DNA from: Hyphodiscus hymeniophilus
Lineage: Eukaryota; Ascomycota; Leotiomycetes; Helotiales; Hyphodiscaceae
NCBI GenBank assembly: GCA_016508695.1
Contig: VNKQ01000007.1
Span: 744,001-808,000 of the forward strand
DNA: 64,000 nucleotides
Reading direction: 5' to 3'
In this document: positions 22,919 to 35,111 of the stretch, piece by piece
How positions within the stretch are numbered: the stretch's first letter is position 1
Layout of the letters: each line of letters starts with the position of its first letter
Notes under the pieces: model-generated
Databases searched by the model: none
What the model saw: only the letters and a program-made list of their open reading frames with translations
What the model was told of the DNA's origin: nothing
Made by a program: the position numbers and the translations under genes

Positions 22919-24130
22919 GTTAAATTGAATCTGCTCGGTCCGCGCTGTGTTTGAACGAGTGACTTCGGGGTACCGCGTTCGTTCCTTCTAGAACAAGACG
23001 AACGGATTGGAAACAGGTCTCAACTTGGTATCAACAATAAGTTCGATGCTGGACTACATCGTTGGCACCTGGACCACTATCCATACATATACTCGTATTC
23101 TGAGGAGGTTCAGGTACAGAGATTACCCCACATTTTGGCGCTGTAATCAACCCCGCTCATCTGCTTAAGAGCTTCACACTCAGTGGTCATCACCGGGTTT
23201 TGGACCACTCGCAGTTAAACACCAAGAATTTAGGTCCATGAAGACCGCTGATCGCTCACTTGGATGCGGTACAACGTTACAGTGTTCCATCATCTTTGAG
23301 CCATTTCTTGTAAATTGACAGCGATGAAAACTGAGGTGGCCCTTCTAGCACTTGAGAAGAAAAGGGATCCAAATGCGGAGTCGGGCACTGAGTTCTGTTA
23401 GCAAACAATTAGCAACAGAATTTAGGTCAATGTTGTCGATCTCGTCCAAATGTGTGGAGTTTACAGGACCCCGCACCTCGTACATTTGTTTGAAAAGGAG
23501 AGTGGGGAAAGCTCATCTGACACTTCAATATAACAACTTACATCATACAGGAGGAAGCATTCGCCGAGATGCCACGCTTTGGGTGTGGAAACTTGACTAC
23601 AAAGTTCTTTGTTAGTCCTAAATTATTGCTGAGGATGGAGGAAGCTCTCGGATGATCTCGCGGAATATTATCCCAAGGACCGAAACATGTGATCCAACTC
23701 GCACTTTTGAATATTGCCATTGCATAAGGTACACATCTTCCTTTCAGGTCTTGATAAGCTCGCCTCGCTCAAGTCTTCCAACCTCACTCCGTCTGCTTCC
23801 CAATTCTCCTTCCAATATTTCGGTAGTTACGCACATGCCACGTGATATAGGCTAAGTCACGTGACTCAACACTCTAATGACCTGGTTCGATCTTTAGATA
23901 GGTCGAGACATTAATTGCACAAACTTATGACTCTCAGTCGGTTTCCAGAATTGATCGTTAAAGCTACGCGCCCATAAAGGTAGGCTTGATGACCAACCGC
24001 ACCATTCCAACATGCACTCATTTATTTCCATCTTCAGCTGCACTCTTTTGTCCGCGAGTCCTCTGGTATTTTCTTCACATAATCTCAAAACTATCTCTCA
24101 CATTCAGGGCTCGTAACGGATGCTCGCAGA
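22919..24130. other. Intergenic, divergent
   Basis: Holds the upstream regions of the minus-strand GH125 gene and the plus-strand HET gene. No coding region or repeat was recognised. Confidence 0.5.
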
Positions 24131-26254
24131 ATGGCTATCTACTCAGCTTGTGCTTTGGATCATCCAGATTCTATTCGCATCGTGCTATTGAAACCCTCTG
24201 CGCAGGCTCAGAGTGATGTTCATTGCGAATTGCAGAGCATTTCTCTATCATCAATTGCAACAGATGAGGAATTGAAATACACCAGTCTCTCCTACGCATG
24301 GGGCGATACCAGGAAAACGAGATCAATTTTCGTCTCGGATGAGAAACTTGAAATCGGTGCAAACCTCTTTTCTGCCCTTCAAAATCTCCGTCGCCAAGAT
24401 CGTCCTATTCGTCTTTGGGTGGATGCTTTGTCTATCAATCAGAACGATCCGGACGAGCGAAGTCAACAAGTGCAACAAATGCGCGGAATATATGCCACTG
24501 CTTCTGAGACTGTTATCTATCTTGGTCCCGACGATGGAAGTGCTGCCTGTCGCTCTGCTTGGACTTTTCTCGAGTCCAGAAGCTCGTGGGCAATGAACGA
24601 TCACCGAGACCACGACAAAACACTACCGCAGACACGGAAGAAAGATGTCAATCTCAAGACTGCCTACAATGATGTTTTGGATACTGTCATCTCCCGAGAT
24701 TGGTTCACCAGGATTTGGGTAATACAGGAAATGGTGGTTTCTCAATACCTCTCGATTCAATGTGGAAACAGAAAGGTTCCATGGAACGACTTTTGCCGAA
24801 CTCTATTTCTATATTTCAGTCCTCTATCCACCAAAAGTGGTTACGATCCGCAGAATAAGTCCTATTCAGCAGCGTTGGAAAGTCTTCAGTCCTTAGCCAT
24901 TTCAGAGAACAGTCAGATCGCAAAATTACGGCCGGGTTGGGAGGTTGTCGCACGACAAAATTCAGGATGGGAAGTTCTTATTCAGCCAATCAGAGAGATC
25001 TGCCAAACTCGCCTGCTATACCAGAGAGCCGTTCGAGACCCAAACCTAATTGTCCCCGCATGGGTGCTGAACAATCCACTGGCTCATTTCGTCGCTGACG
25101 ACACCGAGTTCCGACAGGGAAGTCTACGACTGGTGCATCTACTTGCGAAGAGTAGGAAGCTCCATGCCACTGACCCTCGTGATAAGACTTTTGCGCTTCT
25201 GGGTATAAGCACTCCTCTAGGGTCGGCAAATATACAGTCGTTGGTTGATTACAACAAACCAGTCCACCAAACCTATCGGGAGATAACACACTTCATATTG
25301 GAGGCGGAAGGTACTCTTGATATCTTGAGCCAAGCCGGTCTAACGTCTCAACATGAAGACTTGGATTTCAGCTCCTGGGCTGGCAGATGGAGTGAACGAG
25401 ACTTTCCACCCAGTTCAGTACTCAGTCGTCTCGGTGGCGAGTCCGAGGAGTTGACGAAGATGAGAAGCCTTACTGTCTCCCAACATCACGCTTGGTCAAA
25501 CGACAACAGAATCCTCGGTTGCACTGGAGGAATACTGGGAGAGCTCGTGGCAGTGGGTGAATTGGGCATATCTTCACAAACCAAGACCTCCGTTGACGAT
25601 TCAGACGATCTGTTTGAAAGGTGGAAGGAGTTCATCCCCTCGGCTACCGCCCTTGTCGAGGGATCCAAATGGACGATCGCAGATCAGAATTCAAGCTTCA
25701 GGGTCACCAAAGTTATCAAAAACAGAGCTCAAGGCCATTTCCACATCAATGTCAGTTCAAGTTCCGAGTCCGGCGAAAGATCAATCGATGAAGATATCTT
25801 CATAGCTGGTGGCTCAGGCTTCATAAGCGACGTCTTTGCATTACGAGAAGGCCGGATGTTGGCTATGGTTCGTAGCGTTCGGCAGGTCCTCGGTGGAAAT
25901 GCTACTGACAAAGATGCTACATACTCCTGGGGTGTGGTTCCACGGTCTGCCAAAGTCGGTGATTGGGTGGCCACGATCACAGGGTCCAGTGTTCTATTTC
26001 TCCTCCATCCTCAGCCCGAGGAAGGACGAAGAAATGATGTGGATGAGGAATTCAGAGCTTCATTGCCCAGGCACACAGACGAAGACACTGGAGTCATTCA
26101 CTGCAGACTCAGAGGCGAATGTAGGTTCAGTGGCTTTGAAGAGAACTGGAATCCAATCTCGGATATGAGCGAAGAAGACAGTAAGCGTCCATGGATGACT
26201 TATATTGGGTGGATTCCGCGGCAGTTCCGAGCTGCTATTTTTGCACTTCATTGA
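24131..26254 (+). CDS. HET-domain (heterokaryon incompatibility) protein
   Basis: This protein of the fungal HET family is implicated in non-self recognition and regulated cell death after hyphal fusion. It is a single uninterrupted reading frame of 707 aa. The HET domain covers about residues 45-205. It has the three usual blocks: LKYTSLSYAWGDTRK; then LRLWVDALSINQNDPDERS-like text (RPIRLWVDALSINQNDP) with the conserved Asp and Gln; and a block ending GIYATASETVIYLGP. DWFTRIWVIQEM follows, as expected. The C-terminal two thirds (KLHATDPRDKTFALLGI and onward) match the general plan of intermediate-length HET proteins and show no ankyrin, WD40 or NACHT repeats. No signal peptide or membrane span is seen. 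Its specificity cannot be predicted. Confidence 0.95.
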   Translation: MAIYSACALDHPDSIRIVLLKPSAQAQSDVHCELQSISLSSIATDEELKYTSLSYAWGDTRKTRSIFVSDEKLEIGANLFSALQNLRRQDRPIRLWVDALSINQNDPDERSQQVQQMRGIYATASETVIYLGPDDGSAACRSAWTFLESRSSWAMNDHRDHDKTLPQTRKKDVNLKTAYNDVLDTVISRDWFTRIWVIQEMVVSQYLSIQCGNRKVPWNDFCRTLFLYFSPLSTKSGYDPQNKSYSAALESLQSLAISENSQIAKLRPGWEVVARQNSGWEVLIQPIREICQTRLLYQRAVRDPNLIVPAWVLNNPLAHFVADDTEFRQGSLRLVHLLAKSRKLHATDPRDKTFALLGISTPLGSANIQSLVDYNKPVHQTYREITHFILEAEGTLDILSQAGLTSQHEDLDFSSWAGRWSERDFPPSSVLSRLGGESEELTKMRSLTVSQHHAWSNDNRILGCTGGILGELVAVGELGISSQTKTSVDDSDDLFERWKEFIPSATALVEGSKWTIADQNSSFRVTKVIKNRAQGHFHINVSSSSESGERSIDEDIFIAGGSGFISDVFALREGRMLAMVRSVRQVLGGNATDKDATYSWGVVPRSAKVGDWVATITGSSVLFLLHPQPEEGRRNDVDEEFRASLPRHTDEDTGVIHCRLRGECRFSGFEENWNPISDMSEEDSKRPWMTYIGWIPRQFRAAIFALH

Positions 26255-26511
26255 AGGAAGGTATATCTGTGCACCAACCGATATAATTTTGATACTTGTA
26301 AGTAAATTTTGAGCCCTTGGGCACTTAGTCGTTTCACGTGACTGACTTCAGTCTTCAAAAAATGGATTCTGTGTTTTCGTGTCCTACCCCGTCATCTTGG
26401 AGCGATTGCTCGTGCCGTAACCAAATCCAAGATCCACCCGACAATACTGAGGCGTATCAGAATCAGTTACCATCGATTAACACACCAAAACTCTAGGAGG
26501 CGAGCCTGAAC

Positions 26512-27764
26512 TCACATCAAAACCTTCTGCCTCCACGTCCTCGTCCACAAAAAGTTCTTACTCCTCCACGCAATCCAAGCTTGACTCCCCGAGTAATCCT
26601 TCTTCCCACTAATCACCCCATCATTCTGTCCCAAATATGCCACCAGCGCTGCCTGGCGATATTTAAACGGCTCATAAAATCCACGGTTAAGACTCTGGGC
26701 GAGATAGTTAGCTTTCTGACAGGCCACTTCAGCGGTAGTTGGCAGACGCGCATCCTCGACGTCCGCAGCGTCTCCAAGGGCATAGGCAGAATCGACAAGA
26801 TTGGAGGAAGAGTCGTAGACGCGCATGAAGTCATCGGTCAGGATTCGGGGGTTTCGAGGGGTCTTTTTGACTGGGAGAGATTCGACGAGTGGCGAGCATT
26901 TGTTTCCTGTCGCCCAGATGACAAGCCCAGCTGCGATTCGACCTTTCTCTTTGGTGTACAGACAATCTTGCTCTACACGCTCAATGTGAGACGCTGTGAG
27001 AACTTCGACGTTTCGCTTGCTGAAACTCGCCATGGCATATTCCTGAAGCTTGGTATCGAAACCGGAAAGAACGTTCTCGGCGACGTCGTGGACTGCGATT
27101 GTGACTTTTCCTCTTAGGTGGGGATACAGGCGGGCATAAGAGCCGTCGCAGAGATCTGATAGTTCGGATGATACTTCGACGCCAGTGGGGCCGGCACCCA
27201 CGATCACGAAATGAAGCAGTTCTCGTTGTTGTTGGTCTGTGAGGCCCGGAATAGAGGCCTTTTCGAAGCAGTTTCTCACTTTTTCGGCTACTGACATGGC
27301 GTCTTTAACGGTGCGAAGGAAGAATGCGTTTTCTGCTACGCCGGGAGTGCCAAAGGTTTGATTCACGCACTGGAAAGAGTTCAATTGAGACTCAAGCAAG
27401 TGTAGAGGAGACTTACGCCAGGAGCAATGACTACAATGTCATAACCCAGCTCGAAGGTTCCCACAGGCAATGATCCCTTGTCCGGGAAGGCAGGAGTGCA
27501 ATGCAAAGTCTTGGTCTTGAAATCGATATCCTTAACGACTGCTTTGATGAATTTTAGTTTCTTCCCTGTGCGCCGGATCGGTGTCTCTACTAGACTGAAA
27601 TCGTACAATCCGCATGCTGCACTGGCTAGGAGGGGTGTGTAAGGTGTGGTTGTTTCCGGTGATATGACGGTGATGGAATATCTGGTCTCATCCAGAGAGC
27701 CTGATAGAGTAGAGCCCGCCCATCCTGAACCAATTATGACAATGGACTGTTTCGACTTGGACAT
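26512..27764 (-). CDS. Type II NADH dehydrogenase-like (NDH-2/AIF-like) flavoprotein
   Basis: This FAD- and NAD(P)H-binding oxidoreductase resembles alternative NADH:ubiquinone dehydrogenases. Two minus-strand exons (27417-27764, 26512-27369) give 401 aa; an in-frame ATG at 27785 would add seven residues. The FAD motif IVIIGSGWAGSTL lies at the N-terminus. It is followed by SPETTTPYTPLLASAACG, where NDH-2 enzymes have a matching segment. The intron joins IVVIAPG to CVNQTFGTPGV. The second nucleotide motif is FVIVGAGPTGVEVSSEL, and a late FAD contact is seen in YALGDAADVE. Compared with mitochondrial NDE enzymes (over 500 aa) it lacks a targeting presequence and any EF-hand. It may be an FSP1/AIFM2-like relative or a non-mitochondrial form. 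The membrane-anchoring tail is reduced to a short aromatic-basic segment. Confidence 0.87.
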
Positions 27765-27785
27765 GACGAATAAAGGAAAGAGCAC

Positions 27786-30249
27786 GTGAGAGAGTTCGGT
27801 GAGCTGTACTGTACTGATGGCAGGGTTGGAGGGTTCGAACGATTTGGTTATTCCGAAGGCTACCTTGCTTGACTTTGGACTTTTAGACCGGATGGATATA
27901 TTTCAAACTTTGCGGCTGGGCCGGCTCAGAAACTTGATTCCTGTATATTGTGGAATAGGCATGCAGTACAACATGCGGAGACCGTATGCAAGCTTGGAAG
28001 TGCCTGTTCAGAATGCTTCGTCACCGCGGGATTAAATGTTGACACATAACCTCGAAAAGGTCTGATATTGAAGTCAATGATAATTCAAAGTGAATAAAGA
28101 GAAACGATCTTGTGCGATGTTATCGCGACAATTTGGAAATCTTGTGTCAGCCCTGCAGATCTGCGTCATCAGCAGCCTTAAGCAAAGAGATACCAATGAC
28201 CTACCCAAATGGACAAGGATTGTGATCACGTGATAACAATTTGTGTTGGACTTGTTGTACCTCCGTGCAGAGTTCAGCAAGGACTAATGATTCCAAAAAG
28301 GGAGAAATGGTGCTGATATTGATTGCTCCATTCGAGGCTGTGTTTGTGCGTATCTGGTGAGTCGCTGATGCGCTGTTGAAAGACGAAGGAAGAAATCTAC
28401 ACACCACACCGATGCTTCATCGCGCAGGATGCTTTACTACGGAGTTTCCTTGGGAGGACCAGATAGCTTAAGCTCAAGCTCAAGTCGACTTATATCGTAA
28501 ACGGTTATCAATAGTAGATATTGTTGCACATATCTTGAGATGTACTTGCAATTCAGCAAACTTGTTGAAAATAGCATGAATCACTTCCGACATCAAAAAG
28601 GATTGTGTTCGGCTCATATTCGGTTGGATACCCCCTATCGGAAACGAACCCCCGAAACGAAAACCCCTCTTTACGGAATACGTAAAGAATCAATCTGATA
28701 GGCAAGGAGTGGCATAATCACAAGAAGGCGAACGACCTTCACGATCCATATAATTCAGAATACCCCATCCCTACTGTCAGCACCTTCCTTCAACCTCCAT
28801 ATCGAGCCACCACTCAAGGGCAGACGTTCAAGATTCACAATGACCCGTCAAACAACCTACGAAACAAGTATCCCACGAATGTAGGGCGAGTGGGAAAGGG
28901 AGAACTGGGGAATATATTTGCTTTTAGCCAGCGAAACATCATCCAGGGACTCAGGGGGATACGAGTATGGCCCGGATTGGGAGATGGAGATGATGTGAAA
29001 CGCTAGGCGCACTCAACTTTTCTCAGATCTGTCCAATAAGAAACAATAGAGCAGCTGTCCGAGACAGAGATCGAGATTCTGAAACCTTTGAACATTTTCT
29101 GGACTTTTCAAGTCGGATGCTACGGCCTAGAAGAAGAGGGAGGCGAAAGAAACAGGCCGAGATGCACAGTCCAGTCCACACTGCACAGCCTCCTGTATGG
29201 GTACGAGTAAATAGTGGAAAGGAGGGCAAAGATTCGTACTCGATCAGTTGCATCAGTTGAATCAGGAGCTCGCCGAGCCAATAAGAGACCGGTATCTCTG
29301 GCTCTCTGCAACCTGGTGCATTCTGGAAGAGTAACCTGCCATTTGTCGTCGTCACCCCTATCCATCTCTCCACCGTAATAGGAGTCAGGGAACTTAGGGA
29401 TGGATCTCTGCCCCAACCACTCACACTCACACCTCAGCGTCAGCCGTGCCCATCTCCCACCCCCTCCTCCCACTTCATCACAGCCTCGTCCAAGAGCTTC
29501 TAAATTCTAAATCCTCCTTTTCTAGAGGACAAGGTGATCCCCCAAGTAGCGTTGTACCTGCGTCAAAATGTAAACATGACCGGGGGGCAAAGCGCAACAA
29601 GTAACGTCGCTCGCCGTGACAGTCCGTATTCCATCCCTCCTCCCAGGGGCAACGGCTGATTTAGGCGACCTACAGTACCTATCTACCTCGGTGTCGCTAA
29701 AGCGCACTGATTGGTTCGCGTAGATTAGTAGATCACGGGTGTAGTCAAGTGTTTACCCTCCGTATATCGAACATTTAGGTATCAAGTAAGGCTCTGCTTC
29801 TCAAAACCCACTAGATATGATCAGATCGTACGGGTCTTCGATTGGCGTTATTATACCTAAATATACCACCCGTACCTTTCCTAGGGAGGTGAATATTGGA
29901 TAGGGGGATACGAATATTGGATATGAGACACGAGAGGTTTGATGACTCCACTTCTTTTTTTCCACGAGGCTGAGCCACGAAGCCGTCCGCTCACCTTACG
30001 ACGTTACGAAGTCACGAACGAAGGGTACGCACTCACTCACTCATTTAAGTATATCCCCCGTTCCTTTCCCCCTCCAACCAGACCATCGTCTAAGACTCTC
30101 GCTTCCTCATTTCCCCCAAACACATTCGTTTTCGTCCACACCTTCACCTTCTTCACGTCCACCTCCTACTATTCCTGCACATACTTCGTCTCGATCTCTG
30201 AAACATCTGTCCACTCCATACAACAAACAGAGAGTCAGTTTACTACAAA
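27786..30249. promoter_or_regulatory. Long upstream region of the CRH transglycosidase gene
   Basis: A 2.4-kb stretch without a supported gene, between the minus-strand NDH-2-like gene and the plus-strand CRH gene. It includes STRE-like CCCCT/AGGGG cores at 28632-28636, 28664-28668, 28953-28957 and 29902-29906. A pyrimidine-rich stretch precedes the CRH start. A stress- or wall-integrity-responsive promoter would suit the downstream enzyme, but the cores are only five bases and could be chance. Confidence 0.35.
29891..29923. repeat. 12-bp direct repeat
   Basis: GAATATTGGATA occurs at 29891-29902 and again at 29912-29923, about 330 bp upstream of the CRH start codon. Copies are exact. It could be a duplicated factor site. 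Confidence 0.8.
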
Positions 30250-31485
30250 ATGCATGCATCAGCTCTGGCCGCCGCAGCTCTGCTGTTCGCGAGCCTTCGA
30301 GTCGTCAACGCACAAACCTTCACTGATTGTAATCCCCTCGAAAAGAGTATGTGCCTCTCTCATGATCGATTCACCTGGTTCTGACTCTTCATAGCAACAT
30401 GTCCCTCCGACCCAGCCTTAGGTTCCACCCTCACTACCGACTGGACCACAGGTGCTAGCGATGACTGGACGTTGGCAAATGGCACGACTCTCAAGTACGG
30501 ATCGAAGGGTGCTGAGTTCACTATCGACAAAGCCACCGATGCGCCCACCATTGGCAGCAACAAATACATCTTCTTCGGAAAGGTTGATGCGGTCATCTTG
30601 TCTGCCCCCGGCACCGGTATCGTCAGCAGTTTCATCCTCGAATCTGATGACCTCGATGAGATTGATTGGGAGTGGTTAGGTTCGACTGATACGTCGGTGG
30701 AGAGCAACTTTTTTGGCAAGGGAAACACCACAGACTACAACCGTGCCGCATACCACGATGTCGCCGATCCTATCGCAACATGGCACACTTATACGGTCGA
30801 CTGGACTTCTAGTTATATCAAGTGGTCTATCGACGGCAATCTCGTCCGCACCCTCAACTATGACGATGCCCTCGCTCTCGAAGGCAAAAACTTCCCGCAG
30901 ACCCCAATGAAGGTCAAGATGGGCAACTGGGTTGGATGCGCCGACGCTGCCGCTAACGAACCTTCGTCTCCGACATACGGAACCTGCCAATGGGCCGGTG
31001 GACCAGCAGACTTTTCTTCGGCTCCTTTCACCATGTACGTCCAGAAGGTGACCATTCAAGACTACTCATGCGGTAGCGAGTACTCCTACGGTGATACCTC
31101 TGGCTCTTTCGGAAGTATCAAGGTTTCTGGCTCCTGTAACGGAAAGGCTGTCTCATCTTCCTCGTCTGCTGCATCCTCGGTCACATCCAGCGTCAGCTCT
31201 TCTTCCTCGGGCGCCGTCTTCGTGCAGACCTCAAATTCTACTCAGACGCAGAGTAGCGAGAGCTCGGCAGCAACTACAGCAGTGTCCACGACGAAGAGCT
31301 CGACAGCTGCTGCATCGACTATCTCAACTGCGACGAAGAGCTCGGCTTCCAGCACAACCTCGAATTCACCACCAACGGTCAGCTCCAATTCTGCTACGAC
31401 CGTTCTTCCGAAGAAGTCCAAGTACGGTGCTATGGATGTTGCCGTGATTGTCTTGGGTCTGACTTTGGGCTACTTCGTCATGTAA
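30250..31485 (+). CDS. GH16 CRH-type chitin-glucan transglycosidase, GPI-anchored
   Basis: This cell-wall enzyme of the Crh1/Utr2 group links chitin to beta-glucan in the wall. Two exons (30250-30346, 30395-31485) give 395 aa. The signal peptide is MHASALAAAALLFASLRVVN. The GH16 catalytic motif is DEIDWEW at about residues 120-126, with nucleophile Glu121 and acid/base Glu125. Further family text includes FFGKGNTTDYNR, WHTYTVDWT and MKVKMGNWVGC. The catalytic domain ends in a Cys pair (DYSCGSEYSYGD and SGSCNGK). A Ser/Thr-rich stalk of about 100 residues follows, and then a hydrophobic C-terminus (MDVAVIVLGLTLGYFVM) typical of a GPI-anchor signal. The short N-terminal segment with CNP and TCPSDPALG fits the family. 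It acts at the plasma membrane and wall. Confidence 0.94.
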
Positions 31486-32314
31486 ACATCACTGGGGCCT
31501 ACATGGGGGTGTTTGAAAAGTTCACAGTTATGAACATTAGGAAGTGACCTTTTATTTGAGAATGGCGTAACGCATTGCTAGCGATTCAAGGTTTGGGCAG
31601 CCCACTCCAAAGTGTAGTGGGTTTGATTTTTTGGAGTTCATAAGAACGGACGCATGGCTGGTTGGCGCGATATTGCATGAGCGACGGAGTTTTGTAAAAA
31701 AAAAAAATTCACCATTAATTCATGTAAAACACTCAAAATCAAGAGCTTGCTAGCCCACTTTATGTATTGCTTCACCTATTGCATACAGTCAAGCTAGCAG
31801 TTCGTCGTTTGGGATTCCATTTTGAAAACATGGCCTGAATGTTCTTTTAAAAACATCTCTCACAAGTGTTAGGGGTGATCCTTTCATTCTTCACATAACA
31901 TTTGTCGCCGTTGCATTATCGTTTCTCCCTTCGCTGATTTCCGCCTTTCAGCTGTATGAGGTCTATGGCTTGGTTGGTAATACACACTCAGTCAGCTTAC
32001 ACCAGTCAAGCGTCCTTAACTCGCGAATCTGATCAATTGAACTCGTTCATCTTACACAGAGGAGTACTTCCTTGGAAATGAATTGTAATTCTATGCTGGT
32101 GCGCAGAACAGGCAAATCACCCAGATAGGTTGATCTGCGTAAAGCTCATGTCTGGCCTGTACCGCTGCTTGAAGGATTTTCGAGAGACGCAACGGGGGCT
32201 TGGATGGTTTATGGATAGGGCGATGCGTTCATTTCCAATCCATACACGTATTTCTTGCGATTATGCGTTGTCGAATGATCAATATGTGAGGATTCGACTA
32301 GACTTGATCTATAT
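31486..32314. other. Intergenic, convergent genes
   Basis: 3' sides of the CRH and beta-mannosidase genes. A run of 12 A lies at 31696-31707. Nothing else is recognised. Confidence 0.5.
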
Positions 32315-35111
32315 TTACAACTCAAATCCCTCCTCTAATTCCCAATCGCATAAGAACCTCGTCTCTATCTTCCTCCCATCAAGTCCCTTGACTCCGATTT
32401 TGATCTCCTCTCCCGGGACCACATCTACGAAGTTGTCGTCGAAGATAGCATCATCGCCCGCTTCAATCGGAACCGAAATCACCACTCCTTTCGCGGGTCC
32501 GTTACTCTTTAAGACCACCGTATCTCCGTCAACCGTCGCCTCCATCTTCAGGTCTTTCTTGAACCGCACGAACTTGAGCGGTTCGGGCCAACTGACCCAC
32601 CTCGCCAAACGCTCGCCGGTTTTGGGGTCGTCGATGTACGCGGCGATGACCGTCTGCTCGGGGTTCGGGATATCGAGTCTCGTGATCTCGGTCGTTTGGT
32701 TGCCCTTCAACTTCAACGTCCTCTCCCGCTGGTCCTCTGGAAGATCAACCGCCTTCCCACTCTCGATATCGAACGCGAAGAGTCTCAACACGGCGTCCAG
32801 CTCCTCCACGACTCCATTGACGGCCCAGACATCCAGCGCCCCCTTCTTCGGCAGATACCCCATCGTGATGTAAGACGGCTCCTCCGTGACGACCCTCTCC
32901 ATCCCCACCACGACCTTCGCCAGCGCCCTCTTCGTGATGTAGAAGCTCGGCTTCCGGTGGAAATCCACGTCCACCAGCGCCCAGCTCGTCCCGGGCCAGA
33001 TGTCGTTCAACTGCCACACCAGGATGCCCGAGCAGTTTTCCTCGCCGGGCCCGCGGAATTCGCGCCTCCAGTGGTTATACGCGTAACTCATGGCCTCCGC
33101 CTGCAGGAATTGCGTCGTGTAGACGAACGACGATAAGGGGTTCATCTTGAAGCGGAAGTTCTCCCCGGAGTACATCCCGTAGCGGCGTTCGTGCCCCGGT
33201 CCTTTGTCGTGTGCGTCGAAGGTCCGCGATTGCCAGTGCCGTTCGGAGGGGACGGTGATGGCTTTGTGAAGGGTGCGGATGTTGGGGGCTGACTCGAAGC
33301 CGAACTCGGAGACGAAGCGCGAGGTGTAGGCTTTGTAGTCTTGGTAGGGGGACATCTTACCGTGCCAGACTGTGAGATTGGTTAGCAGGTTACATGTGAG
33401 AGGAAAGTCAGCCTACCATCCCAGATATGAGTATCGCCAACTGTGGTGTCGTTGGAGGTTTTCCCGCCGTAAGGAGAAGACCTCCAGTACGGGACATCCC
33501 CAGCCAGGTCCTCACAGATCTTTGGCAGGACTCTCTCGTATATCTCCCGAGCGGGGAAATTCGTCTTGTCCCAAGGTCCCTTCTGATCATCGATATCGTA
33601 TTCCCACCCCCACCGCTCCGCCAGCATATAATCCTCGTTATTCCCCGCCCAGATCGCCAGACTAGCATGATATCCCACCCTCTTGATCTGCTGCGTAGCC
33701 TCGATCTTAATCTTCTCAATAAAATCGTCACTTGCTGGATAATCACCACAAGCAAACAGGAAGTCCTGCCACACCAAAATCCCCTCTCGATCACAGATCT
33801 CATAGAAATGATCGCTCTCGACAATTCCGCCACCCCAGACGCGGATCATGGTTTGGTTCCCGGCTTTCGCGAGGAGCAGCCAATCCTCATATCGTTGACG
33901 GGACATGCGAGGGAGCATGAAATCGCCAGGGATCCAGCAGGAGCCACCAGCAAATATGGGGGTGTTGTTTATGGAGAAGACAAATGCAGTGCCGGGTTCT
34001 TTCTTCAGAGGATGCTGGAGGAGCTTTAGACGGCGGAGCCCGAGTTTTTGGGAGATGCTGTGCTGAGACGAGAGGCTCGCCGTGATGGTATAGAGGGGCT
34101 GGGAGCCGTACGTGAAGGGATACCAGAGTTGGAGGTCTTTGTCGAGTTTAAGAAGCGCGGTAAATCCGCCCTTTGAATCGACTGGAACCTCGCTTTGCAT
34201 GGCTTGAACCCCATCTGGGGTTTTGATCCCAATGACAACTCTCCCGCCTTCTTGAACACCCTCTACTGTGCCTTTCACGGTGATCTGAGCACTTTTCAGA
34301 TCAGCTGCTACCTCTTGCCGAACGATGAAATCGTCAATTTTTGACTCGAAAGTCTCAAGCCAGATCTCTTTCCATGGACCACTTGTGTTCACTGCAGGTC
34401 CCCTATACGTTATTCAGTCAGCATCAGTTCTATAGGCCTCGAGTCTCCTTCTAAACTCACCAATCCCACCCCCAATGATACTGCGCCTTCCTGACAAACA
34501 ATCTCTCCGGGCCCCCAAAATGCACATCCGTCCCATTACCTTTATATCCAATCCTCTTCCATTCTTTCCGCGCATACGCCGGTGCGTTCTGGAATCTCAG
34601 CTCCAAAATACTTTCCTTTTCTCCATGTTGCTTTAAGAGATCCGTTACATCGACACGATGCGAAATGTGCATATTCTGGCTTTCCAGGATCAGTTTCTCA
34701 TTGAGATATACTGAGACGATGGTGTCGAGACCGTCGAAGACGAGCGTTGCACGTGATGTTTGCGATGAGAAGGAAACTGGTGGGATTGCCTTGGTCTGGT
34801 ATGTCCAGTTGGCCTCATTTACCCCTAGGGTGGAGAGTCAGTAACGGCTACTAGGAAGTAGGGAACTCCAAGCCTTTGGTGTCTCAAGAGGACCACTCCC
34901 GACGACGGGGGAATCTTGGGCTCGTACATAGAGTATTTAATTCATTGGTGTCAATGTAAGGATCCGGGATGAGTTTGTGATGCAGAAGGTCGATATGTGC
35001 AACAGTTGGGAATTGGGCACAGGGCAAGAACGAGGATGCGGTGGAGTTGTTAAGGGTGGTGGCTTGTTTGAAATGCCATTCCTTATCAAGCAGGATCTTT
35101 TGGAGAGGCAT
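32315..35111 (-). CDS. GH2 beta-mannosidase, intracellular (mndB-type)
   Basis: This enzyme hydrolyses terminal beta-linked mannose from manno-oligosaccharides. Four minus-strand exons (34928-35111, 34461-34824, 33417-34402, 32315-33369) give 862 aa, an exact fit. The GH2 plan is clear. A jelly-roll N-terminal domain is joined by splicing (NTLWVNEANWTYQT) and HWGWDWGPAVNTSGPW spans the second junction. A barrel with FAGGSCWIPGDF and RVWGGGIVESDHFYE comes next. The acid/base Glu is in AIWAGNNED (about residue 436) and the nucleophile is in FVSEFGFES (about residue 534). NCSGILVWQLNDIWPG follows. It has no signal peptide (starts MPLQKILLDKEWHFKQ), which fits the cytosolic B-type clade rather than the secreted A-type. 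A GA dinucleotide tract lies just upstream of the start. Confidence 0.95.

Noticed and set aside
23880..23900. GGTTCGATC, resembling a tRNA B box
   Set aside because: The flanking bases do not form a T stem and no D arm or acceptor stem could be placed upstream, so no tRNA is called.
27828..27845. GGTTCGAAC, another tRNA B-box-like string
   Set aside because: No matching stems or anticodon arm could be built around it.
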